From: Onchidella celtica
Lineage: Eukaryota > Mollusca > Gastropoda > Systellommatophora > Onchidiidae
Direction: 5' to 3'
DNA length: 64,000 nt
Assembly (NCBI GenBank): GCA_963931925.1
Contig: OZ007570.1
Location: 58,601,240 to 58,665,239, forward strand
Every line of letters starts with the position of its first letter. Positions within the stretch are counted from its first letter, which is position 1. The notes under the pieces are model-generated. The model was not told the origin of the DNA. It made no database searches and was given only the letters and a program-made list of their open reading frames with translations. This document shows positions 1 to 11,115 of this stretch, one piece after another. A program made the translations under genes and the position numbers.

Positions 1-43
1 AATGTTGTTGTTGTTTTCTATATTTCCTCCCAAGGTTTTACTT

Positions 44-413
44 CTGTGTTTGAGCTCTTTATTTTAGGAGGTTTCGCTGCCCTTGGCATTTACACCTCAC
101 TTTTCTTTGTTTTATTTTTCTTGTTGTGATAGGGATTCGTTTTTTAGAATTCTGCCCGGGCAGCGGCCTTTACAGTCTGCTCTTCACGATTTCCAACTGC
201 CAACGTATCTTTAGCGTGCGCAACGTGCACACTTGCCCTCCGAGTTTTTTGTCCTTATCCGAGAAGACTAAATGCTCGATCCTACCTACCATAGGATCAG
301 GGACCGGAAAATATGAGAAAAACCCAAAAATTCAAACACGCCTGCAGCGAGCGGGATTCGAACCTGGTACCCTTGGCATGAAAGGCGAGCACCTTGCCTC
401 TAGACCATCTCGT
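44..413 (-). repeat. tRNA-derived SINE, copy 1
   Basis: Read on the minus strand, the head (right end) resembles a tRNA: an A-box-like GGTCTAGAGGC followed by a B-box-like GGTTCGAATCCC. The body is about 300 bp and the tail ends in an AATAAAG-type stretch. The same unit occurs at 15980-16332, 27149-27511 and 57030-57418. Flanking 15-bp direct repeats at 29-43 and 414-428, starting CCCAAGG, differ at one base and look like a target-site duplication. Pol III-transcribed SINEs are moved by a LINE partner; which one is not known here. Confidence 0.8.
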
Positions 414-479
414 CCCAAGGGTTTACTTTTTTCAGTGTTTCTAATCGTTCTAGGAATTCGATCAGTGTCAATTCTATGG

Positions 480-597
480 AGCTTGTTGTTAGGGGACCGT
501 AGTATAATTGCAGAGCCGAATAAAGAAAATACTGAGTTGTGTTCACTGCTCATCTACAACTTACCGTGTAAAATACTACGGACCCCTATCAACAGCT
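480..597. mobile_element. Small MITE-like element with terminal inverted repeats
   Basis: About 25 bp at 480-505, containing AGGGGACCGTAGTAT, is repeated inverted at 573-597 as ATACTACGGACCCCT with a few mismatches. The interior is about 65 bp and non-coding. The size and ends fit a MITE or a hairpin remnant of a DNA transposon. No clear target duplication was found, so the boundaries are approximate. Confidence 0.4.
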
Positions 598-599
598 TT

Positions 600-1056
600 T
601 TTTTTTGGAATATCTTTAAATATAACATTCTCAGAGGCCAAAAGTCACATTAAGGCAGCCTTGAAATCCAAGTGGAAACAAAGTCACTCCAGCTATGTAA
701 CAGATGATGCGATACACTTGCTGAGCCGAAAGGAGCAAACTGTAATCTTTAGGCTAAGCACTGGACATAACAGACTCCGGCGGCATCTTTACCCAAAAAA
801 ATTCAGGGTTGGGGAAACTGAGACATGCCCGTGTGGAAATAACCCAGAGAATGCAGAACACGTCCTCCAACAATGCTCCCTATTAGACAACAGAGGGAAG
901 ACAGCTGGCCCCAATGTGCGGCACTACAAACTAAGCTATACGGGACAGCAGAGGATCTCAGGAGCACAACGTCCTTCATAAAGCCTACCGGTCTCCTGAT
1001 ATAAACAATCTGACACGAAGAAGAAGAAAAAGAAGAAGAAGAAGAAGGAATACGCA
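600..1056 (+). pseudogene. 3' end of a non-LTR retrotransposon (LINE)
   Basis: The translation resembles the C-terminal tail of LINE pol proteins: a stretch ending TGHNRLRRHL is followed by a CPCG zinc motif and AEHVLQQCSLL, typical of the region after RT/RNase H. Near 930-960 the frame shifts, because the expected tail (YGTAEDLRSTTSFI) is in another frame. A short 3' UTR and a (GAA)n-type tail at 1018-1048 close the element. The whole 5' part is missing, as in dead-on-arrival LINE copies. It is not functional. Confidence 0.65.
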
Positions 1057-1068
1057 GATCTACCTTTA

Positions 1069-1266
1069 TCTATTATATATTTCAGCAACTTGCAACCTTT
1101 GGCATGACTAACTGACCAAACTATACACTCTTCAGGCCTTAAATTTGGCAGGAAGGTGGCAATTGAGATAAGGAAGATGATGGCTATAATTAAAAGTTGT
1201 TTACTTCAAGCATGTATTTTTAAAAAATAACAATGTTTATTGCTATGTAACATCTGTATTTTTGCA
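1069..1266 (+). mobile_element. Helitron-like element, 5' portion (copy A)
   Basis: It starts TCTATTATATATTTCAG directly after an A and continues in near identity with the first ~200 bp of the complete copy at 5857-6307. It breaks off exactly where the 5' LTR of the Gypsy element begins, so that element probably inserted here. Helitrons start with TC and insert between A and T. Confidence 0.6.
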
Positions 1267-1457
1267 TGTGTGGGGTAATGCGAAACATAAACACTACGGA
1301 GTACGATCGCATTGACCTCACAAGGGAAACCACTCTCGATGGAGAGGGACAGGAAGTGACGATATAACGGTAGTGAGGGGCGATGTGTTGATAGACTACA
1401 AGGTCAACTCAAGAGACAGGTAGGCTGTCTTAGCTTTATCTAAGTCCTACGTCTACA
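1267..1457 (+). repeat. 5' LTR of the CsRn1-like element
   Basis: It begins TGTGTGGGGTA and ends ..CTACA one base before the primer-binding site. The start is repeated at 5086 next to the polypurine tract, which fixes the left boundary. The right boundary is inferred from the primer site. No intact 3' partner is left, so divergence cannot be measured. Confidence 0.6.
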
Positions 1458-1458
1458 T

Positions 1459-1470
1459 TGGTGACCCCGA
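1459..1470 (+). promoter_or_regulatory. Primer-binding site, tRNA-Trp type
   Basis: TGGTGACCCCGA is complementary to CCA plus the acceptor 3' end of metazoan tRNA-Trp. Twelve bases match and then the match stops. tRNA-Trp priming is known for the CsRn1 group, which supports the assignment. Confidence 0.7.
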
Positions 1471-1500
1471 ACTTGGAACGAAATTCCAAGAGTTTCCACC

Positions 1501-2227
1501 ATGGAAGAACACAAAGCAGTGTTGGCTGTTTCTCTGAAACTGCCAACATTTTGGACCACCAACCCAGAAGCGTGGTTCGCTCAAGCGGAGGCGCAGTTTG
1601 CCATCCGTAACGTCACCGTGGATGACACAAAAGTATTACCACGTGGTGGCCAGTCTCGACAGTCAAACAGCAACACGGGCTCTATCTGTGCTCGTTTCCC
1701 CACCGCAAGAACGCAAGTATGAGGCTATTAAGGCTTTCCTTTTATCTGCTTTTGGCAAATCTGAATCAGAAAGAGCCCACCTCCTTCTTAACATTCAGGG
1801 ACTTGGTGACCGCAAACCATCGGAACTAATGGACTCTATGCTGGCTCTTCTTGGGCCCCATAGCCCATGTTTCCTATTCAAACACCTGTTCTTACAACAA
1901 CTGCCTGAACATGTGAGAACACCCCTGGCAGCGTCACACACTGCTGACTACAGGCTACTGGCACAGGAAGCGGACCGACTGTACCTGTCCGTCATTCCAA
2001 ACTCCAACGCAGTGCTAGAGGTAAACATCGCTGCAACACAGCCATCACCCTCTGCACCTAGACTTAGATCTAGCGGTGGTCAAAGCTCGTCAGTGTGCTG
2101 GTACCACAATCGTTTTGGAGTACAGGCACGCAAGTGCATCCAACCGTGCACACATCCTGCCCCCAAACCTCGTTCCTCTTCAACTTCCAACAGGAACCAG
2201 GGAAACGCCAGGCAGGGTCAGCAGTAG
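1501..2227 (+). pseudogene. gag of the CsRn1-like element, frameshifted
   Basis: A good start context (CCACCATGG) opens the frame. It encodes the typical N-terminus with LPTFWTTNPEAWFAQAEAQF, then one extra base near 1631 shifts the frame. The rest (capsid-like region, DRQTATRA-type segment, then the [14 protein letters not shown] zinc motif) continues in the second frame to a stop at 2227. Gag would form the retrotransposon particle and bind its RNA. The finger is C-x2-H...C-x3-C, the CHCC type of this clade. A sequencing error cannot be excluded for the single-base lesion. Confidence 0.8.
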
Positions 2228-5065
2228 TGACACCCGTCTCTCAAACTTCTGCTGGCCCGGGCTCTCCACAACTGGTTATAGTCGACAACATCACAGGACG
2301 TCGCTTCTTGGTTTACACGGGTGCACAGGTATCAGCCATTCCTGCAACACTGTTGGACAAACGCACCGGTACCTGCGGACCTCCACTCCTCGCTGCTAAT
2401 GGCTCTAACATTGCAACCTATGGTACGCGTATCATACCAATTAGGACCAGGGATAGAGTTTTCACGGCAAGATTCGTGGTAGCGGATGTGAAACGGCCAT
2501 TACTCGGCGCAGACTTCCTTCGCCGACACAACATACTTGTTGATATACGTGGCCAGCAGCTCATCAAGGCTGACTCGTTGGCCATCTACCCTTGCAGCAT
2601 CCATCAAGTTGCGTATGCATCGATACAAGAGCTCGCTCCTATTGCTCCGCAGAGCAACAGGTTCAGGAAAGTACTTTCTGAGTTTCCACAAATCCTCCAA
2701 CCCACCTTTTCATCTTCAGAGGTGAAGCATGGCGTCCATCATCATGTGCCTACTACTGGCCCCCCTATCCATGCTAAGGCACGTCGTCTGGCACCCGACA
2801 AGCTAGCCACGGCGAAAGAAGAATTTAAGAAAATGGAGGATATGGGAGTGATTCGACGATCTAGCAGCCCGTGGGCATCACCTTTGCACATGGTTCCTAA
2901 AGCTAGTGGAGAGTGGAGACCATGCGGGGATTTTCGTCGCCTCAACGACAGGACGATAGCAGACCGGTACCCCGTTCCTCACATCCAGGATTTCTCATCC
3001 GGGCTGAAAGGGAAAACTATCTTCTCCAAGATCGACCTCATTCGTGGATACCATCAGATACCCATGGCCCCAGAGGACATCGAAAAGACGGCAATCATCA
3101 CTCCATTCGGCCTGTATGAATTTCTGCGCATGCCGTTTGGTCTCAAGAATGCTGCACAAGCATTTCAGCGCTTGGTGGACTCTCTGCTCCAAGACCTCAA
3201 ATGTGCTTTCAACTACATAGACGACATCCTGGTCGCTAGCGATTCGGAGGCCCAACATTTGGAAGATCTTCACGCTGTTTGTGGAAGATTGTGTGACGCT
3301 GGTCTGGTGGTAAGACTGGAGAAATGTGTTTTTGGAGTCTCGGAGATTGACTTCTTAGGTCACCACATCACTCCATTAGGGTCTACGCCTCTTCCTTCCA
3401 AGGTCAAAGCAATTGAGGGTTTTCCCCCACCTCAAACGGCGAAAGGGTCCCGCTGAGAGGAAGTACAGCGCTTTTGACAGAGAACTGCTCGGCATCTATC
3501 TCTCCATTCGTCATTTCCGGTTCCTGCTTGAGGGTCGATCATTCTGCGTTTTCACTGACCACAAACCCCTGACTTTCTCGATGTCAAAAGTCACAGAGCC
3601 CTGGTCTGGTCGCCAACAAAGACAACTGGCCTTCATCTCTCAGTTCACAACAGACATCAGGCATATTTCAGGTAGAGACAATGTCGCCGCTGACTGCCTT
3701 TCACGCTCTATCTCCAATGTGTCGGTAGGCGTGGACTACTCAGCAATGGCTACTTCTCAGGCTGCAAGTGAGGAAATTCAGGCCTATTGCACAGCCATCA
3801 CAAATCTCAGTTTGGTTCATACAGCTGTGGAACCAACAGGCCCTCAACTGCTGTGTGACATCTCCACAGGAAAACCACGGCCAGTGGTGCCGCCAGATTT
3901 CCGACGACAAGTGTTTGACACCATACACAACCTTTCACATTCTGGGGCAAGAGCTACAGCACGACTTGTGTCTCAGAAGTTCGTGTGGCGTGGTTTGAAG
4001 AAACAAGTTAGACAATGGGTAAGAGAGTGTTTGGATTGCCAACGATCCAAAGTACACACACACGTCCACGCCCCACTTGAGCAGATCCCAACACCAAAGA
4101 AAAGGTTCAGTCACATACACGTGGACATTGTCGGACCTCTCCCTTCTTCCCAGGGATACACCCATCTGTTTACCATCATCGACCGCAGCACACGCTGGCC
4201 AGAAGTGATACCACTTCACAACACGTCTACTGTCACTTGTGCCCATGCGCTCATCAGTGTATGGATAGCTCGTTTTGGCATCCCAACAGACATTACTTCT
4301 GACAGGGGTTCTCAGTTCACTTCTGCCCTCTGGACGGAAATCATGGAAAGACTCGGGACTAGGATCCATCGCACGACTTCCTATCACCCACAATCAAACG
4401 GAATCGTCGAACGATTTCATAGGACTCTCAAATCCTCACTCATGGCTCGACTGCATGGTCCCAACTGGATGGAGGAACTACCATGGGTCATGCTGGGCCT
4501 AAGAACTATTCCAAAGGAGGACATTGGAGCTTCAGTGGCTGAGTTAGTCTACGGAGAGCCTCTCACAATTCCAGGAGAACTGATTGCTGCCACTGCCACT
4601 CCTTTCTGTGCCACTGAACAGTTGAATGACTTTCGCGGCCAGGCCCAATCATTCCTACCCACTCCCACTTCACGACACTGCCGGCCTCCAAACAATGTGC
4701 CAAGCACTTTGGCAACAGCAAAGTATGTCTTTGTTAGAAGCGACGCCTCTCACCGTCCTTTACAACGCCCATACACCGGACCATACGTCGTCGCCGCTCG
4801 GGACGACAAGACTTTCCAAATACTTATGGGAAATCGGACAGAAACAATTTCGATTGATCGCCTGAAACCAGCCCACATAGAAACGTCACAACCAGTCCCT
4901 ATCGCCCACCCACCGAAACGTGGACGGCCCAGAACTGTCCCAACAAACAATCCTCCTGCTCCTCCACCTCCACCTCCACCTTCCTCACCTCAGCGGCCTC
5001 ATCTTACGGGTTCCAAGAGCTCCAGGTCTGGACGTCAACTTCGTCCACCTAGGAGGTTTATGTGA
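2095..5065 (+). pseudogene. pol of the CsRn1-like element (PR-RT-RH-IN), broken
   Basis: Protease: the catalytic D-T-G is Y-T-G ([12 protein letters not shown]), so the active Asp is lost. Reverse transcriptase (about 2750-3420) keeps the first Asp ([12 protein letters not shown]) and YIDD. After [12 protein letters not shown] the frame jumps to [14 protein letters not shown]. Roughly 100 residues of connection and N-terminal RNase H are deleted (estimated from the family) and the frame changes. The remaining RNase H has TDHKPL. Integrase is intact to the eye: an HHCC zinc domain (HNLSHSG...CLDCQ), then the DDE Asp residues in HVDIVGP and SDRGSQF and the Glu in YHPQSNGIVERFH. The stop at 5063 follows a Pro-rich tail. 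Confidence 0.85.
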
Positions 5066-5096
5066 GGACAATACTGGTGGGGGGTTGTGTGGGGTA

Positions 5097-5180
5097 CAAC
5101 CTTTTCTTTTTGCTCAATTTTGACTTTGCTTATAGCCCTGCTGCGACCCCACAGTTTTTCTGTGGTTTTTATGATATTTC
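5097..5180 (+). repeat. Dispersed repeat family B, partial copy
   Basis: TACAAC followed by a T-rich stretch and GCCCTGCTGCGACCCCACAG with TTCTGTGG after it. Related stretches lie at 24860-24950, 25490-25590 and 39045-39140. It joins the truncated 3' LTR without a gap, so a rearrangement probably removed the rest of the LTR. The family is short and non-coding; its class is unknown. Confidence 0.5.
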
Positions 5181-5184
5181 GTGA

Positions 5185-5386
5185 ATTTATTACTTTTATT
5201 AGTAACTTGCAACCTTTGGCATGACTAACTGACCAAACTATACACTCTTCAGGCCTTAAATTTGGCAGGAAGGTGGCAATTGAGATAAGATAGAAAGCGA
5301 GAGAGAGAGAAATAGAGAGAGAGAGAGAGGGGGGGGGGAGGGTGGAGCACATGATTGTTTATTCTGGGCAATGCCCGGTCATCTAG
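5185..5386 (+). mobile_element. Helitron-like element, rearranged (copy B)
   Basis: It shares the inner 5' block (AACTTGCAACCTTTGGCATG) with copies A and C but lacks the exact TC start. It jumps to a (GA)n-G run and ends with hairpin GGGCAATGCCC followed by ATCTAG and a T. It is an internally deleted, nonautonomous copy. Confidence 0.6.
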
Positions 5387-5856
5387 TATATATTTGTGGA
5401 CTTGAGATTTTTCGTTGCAAAAGGCTTCTGAACCACTCAACACTCAGACTTCAAATTTCATATGGTACATCAGAATGGATGTAAGGGTGCACAGTTTTTA
5501 ATAGAAGTCTCAAATCGGTGTAGTTGTTTTTTTTATTGGAAATGTATTGTTCCCCCAAGTTTCACTAGGCTCACTGACATGCTGTAGGTTTTTATGACAT
5601 CATCACTTCCTGAAAATTTTCGGTGCGCACCACTGCACACTGTGTACGGTCCTATCGCTGAATTTTGAGGATGACCCTACGCATCTCGGCTTTTGTCCTT
5701 ATTTCTTTCGGTCTGAAGTGGTGTCCTCTGTTGTTTGCATCTCTCTTAAAGCTGTCTATGCAGCATTAATGCCTTTCTTAGTTCACAGGCGTCTTAAGTT
5801 CACCAAAAAAAAAAAAAAACTACACAAACCTGTTCATCGAACGGGTACTCAGCTAG
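5387..5856 (+). mobile_element. Helitron-like element of a second subfamily
   Basis: The 3' end has an 8-bp-stem hairpin, ACCTGTTC-ATC-GAACGGGT, then ACTCAGCTAG and T, the Helitron terminal layout (hairpin about 10 nt before CTRR). The 5' end, next to the CTAG of copy B, starts TATATATTTGTGG and runs in the same style as the other subfamily. It holds no ORF for a Rep/helicase, so it is nonautonomous. It lies flush against elements on both sides. Confidence 0.55.
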
Positions 5857-6231
5857 TCTATTATATATTTCAGTAACTCGCAACCTTTGGCATGACTAAC
5901 TGACCAAACTATACACTCTTCAGGCCTTAAATTTGGCAGGAAGGTGGCAATTGAGATAAGGAAGATGATGGCTATCATTAAAAGTTGTTTACTTCAAGCA
6001 TGTATTTTTAAAAAATAACACTGTTTATTGCTATGTAACATCTGTATTTTTGCATGTTTGTTTCGTAATATAGTGCCGTGCATGTCATAAAAAGTAATCG
6101 TATCAAGCGTTCAGTTTGGTGCGTAATGTTCTGGTGCGCATGAATTCTGAAGCATGACTGTAGTTTATTACTTTTATTACATGAGAGAGAGAGAGAGAGA
6201 GAAAGAGAAAGAGAGAGAGAGAGAAAGAGAA

Positions 6232-6262
<31 letters not shown>

Positions 6263-6307
6263 AGCACATGATTGTTTGTTCCGGGCAATGCCCGGTAGGT
6301 CATCTAG
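5857..6307 (+). mobile_element. Helitron-like element, complete nonautonomous copy C
   Basis: A TC start (TCTATTATATATTTCAG), about 250 bp of unique body, a (GA)n microsatellite with a G run at 6182-6262, then CACATGATTG, the perfect hairpin CCGGGCAATGCCCGG and ..CATCTAG before T. TC...CTRR ends, a subterminal hairpin and no terminal inverted repeats fit Helitron-like (HINE) elements; a microsatellite near the 3' end is common in these. There is no coding capacity. Confidence 0.7.
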
Positions 6308-9198
6308 TCCCAAATATTTCTCAGTTTGCTATCTCATGGTGAGCAGTATTGCGCGCATCTCAGATTTGCCCCCCATTCAGATGCGCCTCGTGAACTGAGA
6401 ACAAGTTACCAAATTGGATGGGATTCCCGGTTTTATTCTATCCCCTCCCCCCTGACCACTCCTATCCCCAGGCTTCTCGGCCTTTGGGCTGTCTGGGTCA
6501 CTAATAGAGCAGACATAGGGAAGGGAGACATTTGAGCACGTTATTCTGTTTATCTCTATACCCGCGCGTGAAACGGGGAGAGGCGATTTCTTTTATGATT
6601 CGGTGTCCTAGAGAAGTCAATATTCAATAACAATGACAAGATTTTTCAAAGAAAATCTTCCTGTTTTTCACTTTCTATCTCTTGTGCCGCCAATTCCGAT
6701 CAGGCGTCGCTAGATCTGGGAAGTTATATTATTATTCACAAGATATATTTTCGTCCGAAAAAAAAGCAACAAAAAAACTCAACATAGCCTCGTCAAAATG
6801 CAAAGAGATTGGGGCAGTGGGCGCAGCGGAGCTGGAATGAAGGGGCCTTTTGCACGAGAATTGTAATATCCTAGGGCTCGACTGTTCACGCTCTGCGTGG
6901 GTGCAATATTAATATGAAGCATGTTTGGGGAGGGTCTTTTTGTGGAGCGTTTCACAATAGGTTGGGGATCGAAATTGTTTGGATGACGATGGAAATAAAG
7001 CCGATTATTGTCACAACAATACAAAGCTTTCATAATGATGATGACGTATCGATTACACAACAATGATGACATATCGATTGCATAAAAAAACAAAAACAAG
7101 AAACGAAAGATGACAGTGGCTGTTTGGACCATGTAGCAAAAATACTGGCAAAGGGATTTTTTTTTTTTTTTTTTGTCGTTGTTGTTGACCAAGTCTGTGG
7201 CTTTTTTTTTTTTTTAACTCTCTAGCTACTAGTGTTTCTTATTTGATACAGATCACTGAGATATCCAGTGTTCTACGTGTGGAACAAGCTGTAATTTCTC
7301 AGTAATTTTTCATGATACACAATTTATTCACTTATTTAATGATTTGTTTTGCATTCTTTTGACTATGTTAAATCCATTTTGCGCCATTTCAAAATATCCG
7401 GTTGAGGCAATATATGTTTGGGCGCTGGAGAGTTAAGAAAAAAAGGTTACAGTGGTCATTTCGCCAACAAAAAAAAGTTGCTGAAGCCAACAGACCTAAT
7501 GCAGTCCTAATCATATCTGTAAACTTTGCACTTTCCCAAACATTCACTGTGCAAACAAAACCTGCTTTGTCCATTTGGTCCAAACAGCCATGCTGTTTTT
7601 AAAAAAAAAAAAAAATCCTAAAAATTTCACCAGCTGTTTTATGATATATTTACAAAACCTTCTAATCTAACAACACATTATTTTCTTTTACGATATGAAT
7701 TTGAAATTTATATGTTCACATTTATTTGACCATTTGAAATCAGATTTGCAAGACTCAGAATTTTTGGGCCAGAGGTCTCTACGCTAACTGAACACTAGAA
7801 GTGTAACATAGTTCTTAGCTACATTTTGTTCCACATGGGCCGACAGTGATTTGGAGTAGTGCAAACGAATTGTGACACTTCCGACTCAACGGCCGCCTGA
7901 AAGATTTGGTCATAGCAAGAATCTGACTCTTGGTACTGGAAAAAAATAGATTCTCATCATTTTGTATCCAGTACTTGGATCCAAGCTCTCAAGCTAGCAG
8001 TTCTTTCTGAGAACAGATCGAGAGAACAATAATGTTCTAAGATAGATGTACAAATTGCTCCACTATTTTGACTTTATGGTGTACTTGGCATTGGTCAGAT
8101 GTATTTTCTTGTAAAAAAAAAAAAGTTCACTGGCCATGATTTTTTTCAACTTTTTTTTTCCAGCTCACTTCTGTTGTGAATATTTCTATAGATACAGTGA
8201 GTAGAGAATTAAAAGCCTTCCCGGTTACGTCTTTGAGGCTGGTGGAAGAATTAGTCAGATCTGTTTCGCGCCTGTTCTGGTTTGACTCAGGGCGCGAGGC
8301 CTCTATATCCGCCAACTGACCCAAGGCAGTTTTAACGCACCCGAACTAGCGAGACAGTCTTGTTTCAATCTTCTCTCAGTGGACGAGGTCCCCGTTTCGC
8401 TCCATAGTCCACATCTCACACTAAAACCGAGAGACAAAACAGTTTTGACTCAGTGCGCCACTAAACTTGTGAAACAAAATAGTTTGTTTCTGAGAAATTC
8501 TTGCAGGAACGATTTTCTTTCTCCTGTTGCTGAGCATTATTCATGCCTCCTCCTACAACCACCGGCGCCGATATCTGGATCTTTGCCCTATTGTGCCAGC
8601 CTCCGCATATTGGTTTATATACGACATCCTGGCGTCTATCAGCCACATCTTCCCCCTCCCTCATTCCCTCTCCCTCACTTGCCTCCCACCATGGAGTCTG
8701 AAACGCCCTGGACTTTGCACTGTCTAGACGCTATCGATCGGCTTCATATTATATGTAAAGCAATGGTTATTTCCGTATAAGTAGTACATAAAATCGCCGG
8801 TGGATATTAGGTGGGAATATTTTTGCCAAGTCGGTGGTTTTGGTCCTCATTTCACTTTCCAACAGTAACAAGAATACAATTTCCAGGAACTGATAATGTT
8901 AGATGACATGATTAGAGCCGGATTTCGATTTTGTAGGCCCTTAGGCTACAGATACCTTGAGACCCCCCACCCCCCAGTAATCTAATTATATATTACGCAC
9001 TTTCTCCACCTTTGAACGCAAAAGGCTTTTTTATTAGGCCATCTACAGTGACCAAATTTTACATGTCGTTCATTTCAAATACCGCGGAGGGTGCACGGAA
9101 GTTTTTATTATTTTGATTAGTTTGGTTCTTGAATTTATAGAAAATGCATTGTTTCATCGTGCTGTCATTTTCATCCTACATCTTGGCTCCATTCTGTT
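6308..9198. other. Intergenic, no gene recognised
   Basis: It holds A/T-rich non-coding DNA with scattered T and A homopolymers. The only structure I can name is a minus-strand copy of dispersed repeat family C at about 7390-7600. An open frame at 8379-8780 has no recognisable domain, and its codon pattern looks random. Confidence 0.6.
7390..7600 (-). repeat. Dispersed repeat family C, copy 1
   Basis: On the minus strand it contains TTTGTTTGCACAGTGAAT followed by GATTAGG-type and TTGGCGAAATG blocks. The blocks recur in the same order at 23846-23990 (+), 28185-28400 (-) and 36235-36420 (+, more diverged). Non-coding. Confidence 0.5.
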
Positions 9199-9240
9199 GT
9201 AGTACCAGAGTGTATAGATATCTATACTCTCTGGTAGTAC
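9199..9240. repeat. 42-bp near-perfect palindrome
   Basis: Centred on GATATC, with arms GTAGTACCAGAG... and ...CTCTGGTAGTAC and two mismatched pairs. It abuts the broken left end of a Helitron-like fragment. Confidence 0.7.
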
Positions 9241-9393
9241 CGTGCATGTCATAAAAAGTAACCATATCAAGCTTGGTGCGCAGTGTCCTGGTGCGCATGA
9301 GTTCTGAAGCAGGACTGCAGATTACTACTTTTATTGTAAGAGAGAGAGAGCACATGATTGTTTATTCCGGGCAATGCCCGGTACGTCATCTAG
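9236..9393 (+). mobile_element. Helitron-like element, 3' portion (copy D)
   Basis: It matches the second half of copy C from GCATGTCATAAAAAGTAA to the end, with a short (GA)n, CCGGGCAATGCCCGG and GTCATCTAG before T. The 5' half is missing. Confidence 0.65.
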
Positions 9394-10006
9394 TAAATAA
9401 TAAAAGCACGAATTTGGGATTTTGATATTTATAATTTCACTTAGTCTCTGGAGAACTTTGGCTGGCGGAGGCCCCTTGGCTGCAGCCCATAAAACCCAGG
9501 CTTGAATCCGGCACTGGACACGAATTCATCACAGTATTTGAAATGACACCAATCTGTATTCTTTCTATATCTTTCTTTAATACGAATGACTGGATATTGT
9601 GTTTAATCTATATAAGTAAGAGCGACTTGCAAAACTTACTCTTAGAACTCTGGGGCAAATCACAAAACCTAGAAATAAGCCGTTTTTACCTCAATTCCTT
9701 AAATATAATTTAGTTTGCGCTCAACTAATGAAATTGTGGAGACCTATTTTGAGTCATATTCAGCGATGATAATTTTCAACACTCAACCGAACCAAACTTT
9801 TTCAATATCGTGTTTAAAAATTTTTTAAAAAGATTCATCTTCCGGTATTTAATGGGTTTTTGCAAGATTTTCTTGCACGGGTTGGCCAATTCACGATAAA
9901 ATCAGAATATGGGAAGGTAATGACTTGCATTGATATTGAATATATTTTTTATTTAATATATATTTATCGCGAGCTCCCGCACGACGGAAATGTTCCTGAA
10001 AAAGAG

Positions 10007-10052
<46 letters not shown>

Positions 10053-10740
10053 GGGGGGTCGCGGTTTGGTTTGATAGGGCTTGGTACAAAATGTGCACAA
10101 AGGCTTAAGAAAACTATACAGTAAATTCTGAAAAATCTGTTTGGCTTTTAGAATATATCTCACAGTCATTTTGATTTGCTTCAAAGGTAGAGCTTGCAAA
10201 ATGTTTTTTGTTTTTTGTTTTTTTTGTTGTTTTTGGCCACACGAACATCGAAATGTACGGCAGTGGCAAATACAAAATTTCTCTTGCGTTCAGTGCTCTG
10301 TGGTGTGCACTAGCTCAAAGCACAGAATAGGAGACTCGAAAGCGGCTCTCTTCCTGTCCTCGGAGCGGATGTCATACTTCGGCATTATTTGTGATACCAT
10401 CGATCAATGCGTTGTTCTCGATGTGTACGCTGCAACAGATAACCAGCCGCTGATACCAGCTCCTCTTCTGTGCCACTGGGAATAGAGATTACATTGATGG
10501 AGAGAAAGTGCGCATTATGCAGAGACAATGGTCAGTTTCCCAGCAAGAGGCGAGCAATTTTTGCCCGTCATGAGAGGGAAACTCTCAACGTTCTTGTTTT
10601 CGTGGGTGCATGAATAGAAGATACACTCTGCAGTTGATTCTTTTTGTCGCAATTTGCCTCGGTGATCGTTATTATGACAGTTTTTTGTCGTGGTCCTGAA
10701 GAATGCGTAACTGGTTCTTTTGATTGATAGTCCTATCTCT
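9394..10740. other. Intergenic, no gene recognised
   Basis: Non-coding sequence with a (GA)n run at about 10011-10048. Open frames here come from the microsatellite or have no recognisable domain. Confidence 0.6.
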
Positions 10741-10749
10741 CTGAGCTGT

Positions 10750-10796
<47 letters not shown>

Positions 10797-11115
10797 GTGT
10801 CCCTCTCTCTCTCTTTCTCTCTCTCCTCCTCTGTCCGTCAGCCTCCTTCTCGCTCCTTTATCCTGGCTGGCTTCTAGCTAATCTAAATTTCACCGTTTCT
10901 CTCGCCATTTTTTTTCCTTCTCTCAAGCTGTATCTCTGTGTCTTTCTCTCTTCTCTTTTTATCTTTTCTTTCCCGAAGGGCTGTTATTTCTCTTTCTCTC
11001 CTTGTCGGTCTATCTTCTTCTGTCTGTCTCCCTTCCCCCCCCCCCCCACCCTTTTTTTTTCTCGCAGGGCGTCTATCTACTCTGTATCTCTCTTTATCTC
11101 TTTCTCTTCCTCTCT

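Larger units (their letters stand above)
1267..5096 (+). mobile_element. CsRn1-like Ty3/Gypsy LTR retrotransposon, defective
   Basis: Order: 5' LTR (about 1267-1457), primer-binding site, gag, protease, reverse transcriptase, RNase H, integrase, a purine-rich tract near 5077-5084, and the first ~11 bp of a 3' LTR (TGTGTGGGGTA at 5086, same as at 1267). The gag CxxH...C...C finger and the tRNA-Trp-type primer site match the CsRn1 clade. The rest of the 3' LTR is missing and the sequence runs straight into another dispersed repeat. Frameshifts, an internal deletion and a lost protease Asp make the copy inactive. Confidence 0.85.

Noticed and set aside
6472-6492. CTTCTCGGCCTTTGGGCT, close to the 5' end of U2 snRNA
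   Set aside because: Only about 18 bases match; the next bases do not follow U2, so no snRNA gene or clear pseudogene is supported.
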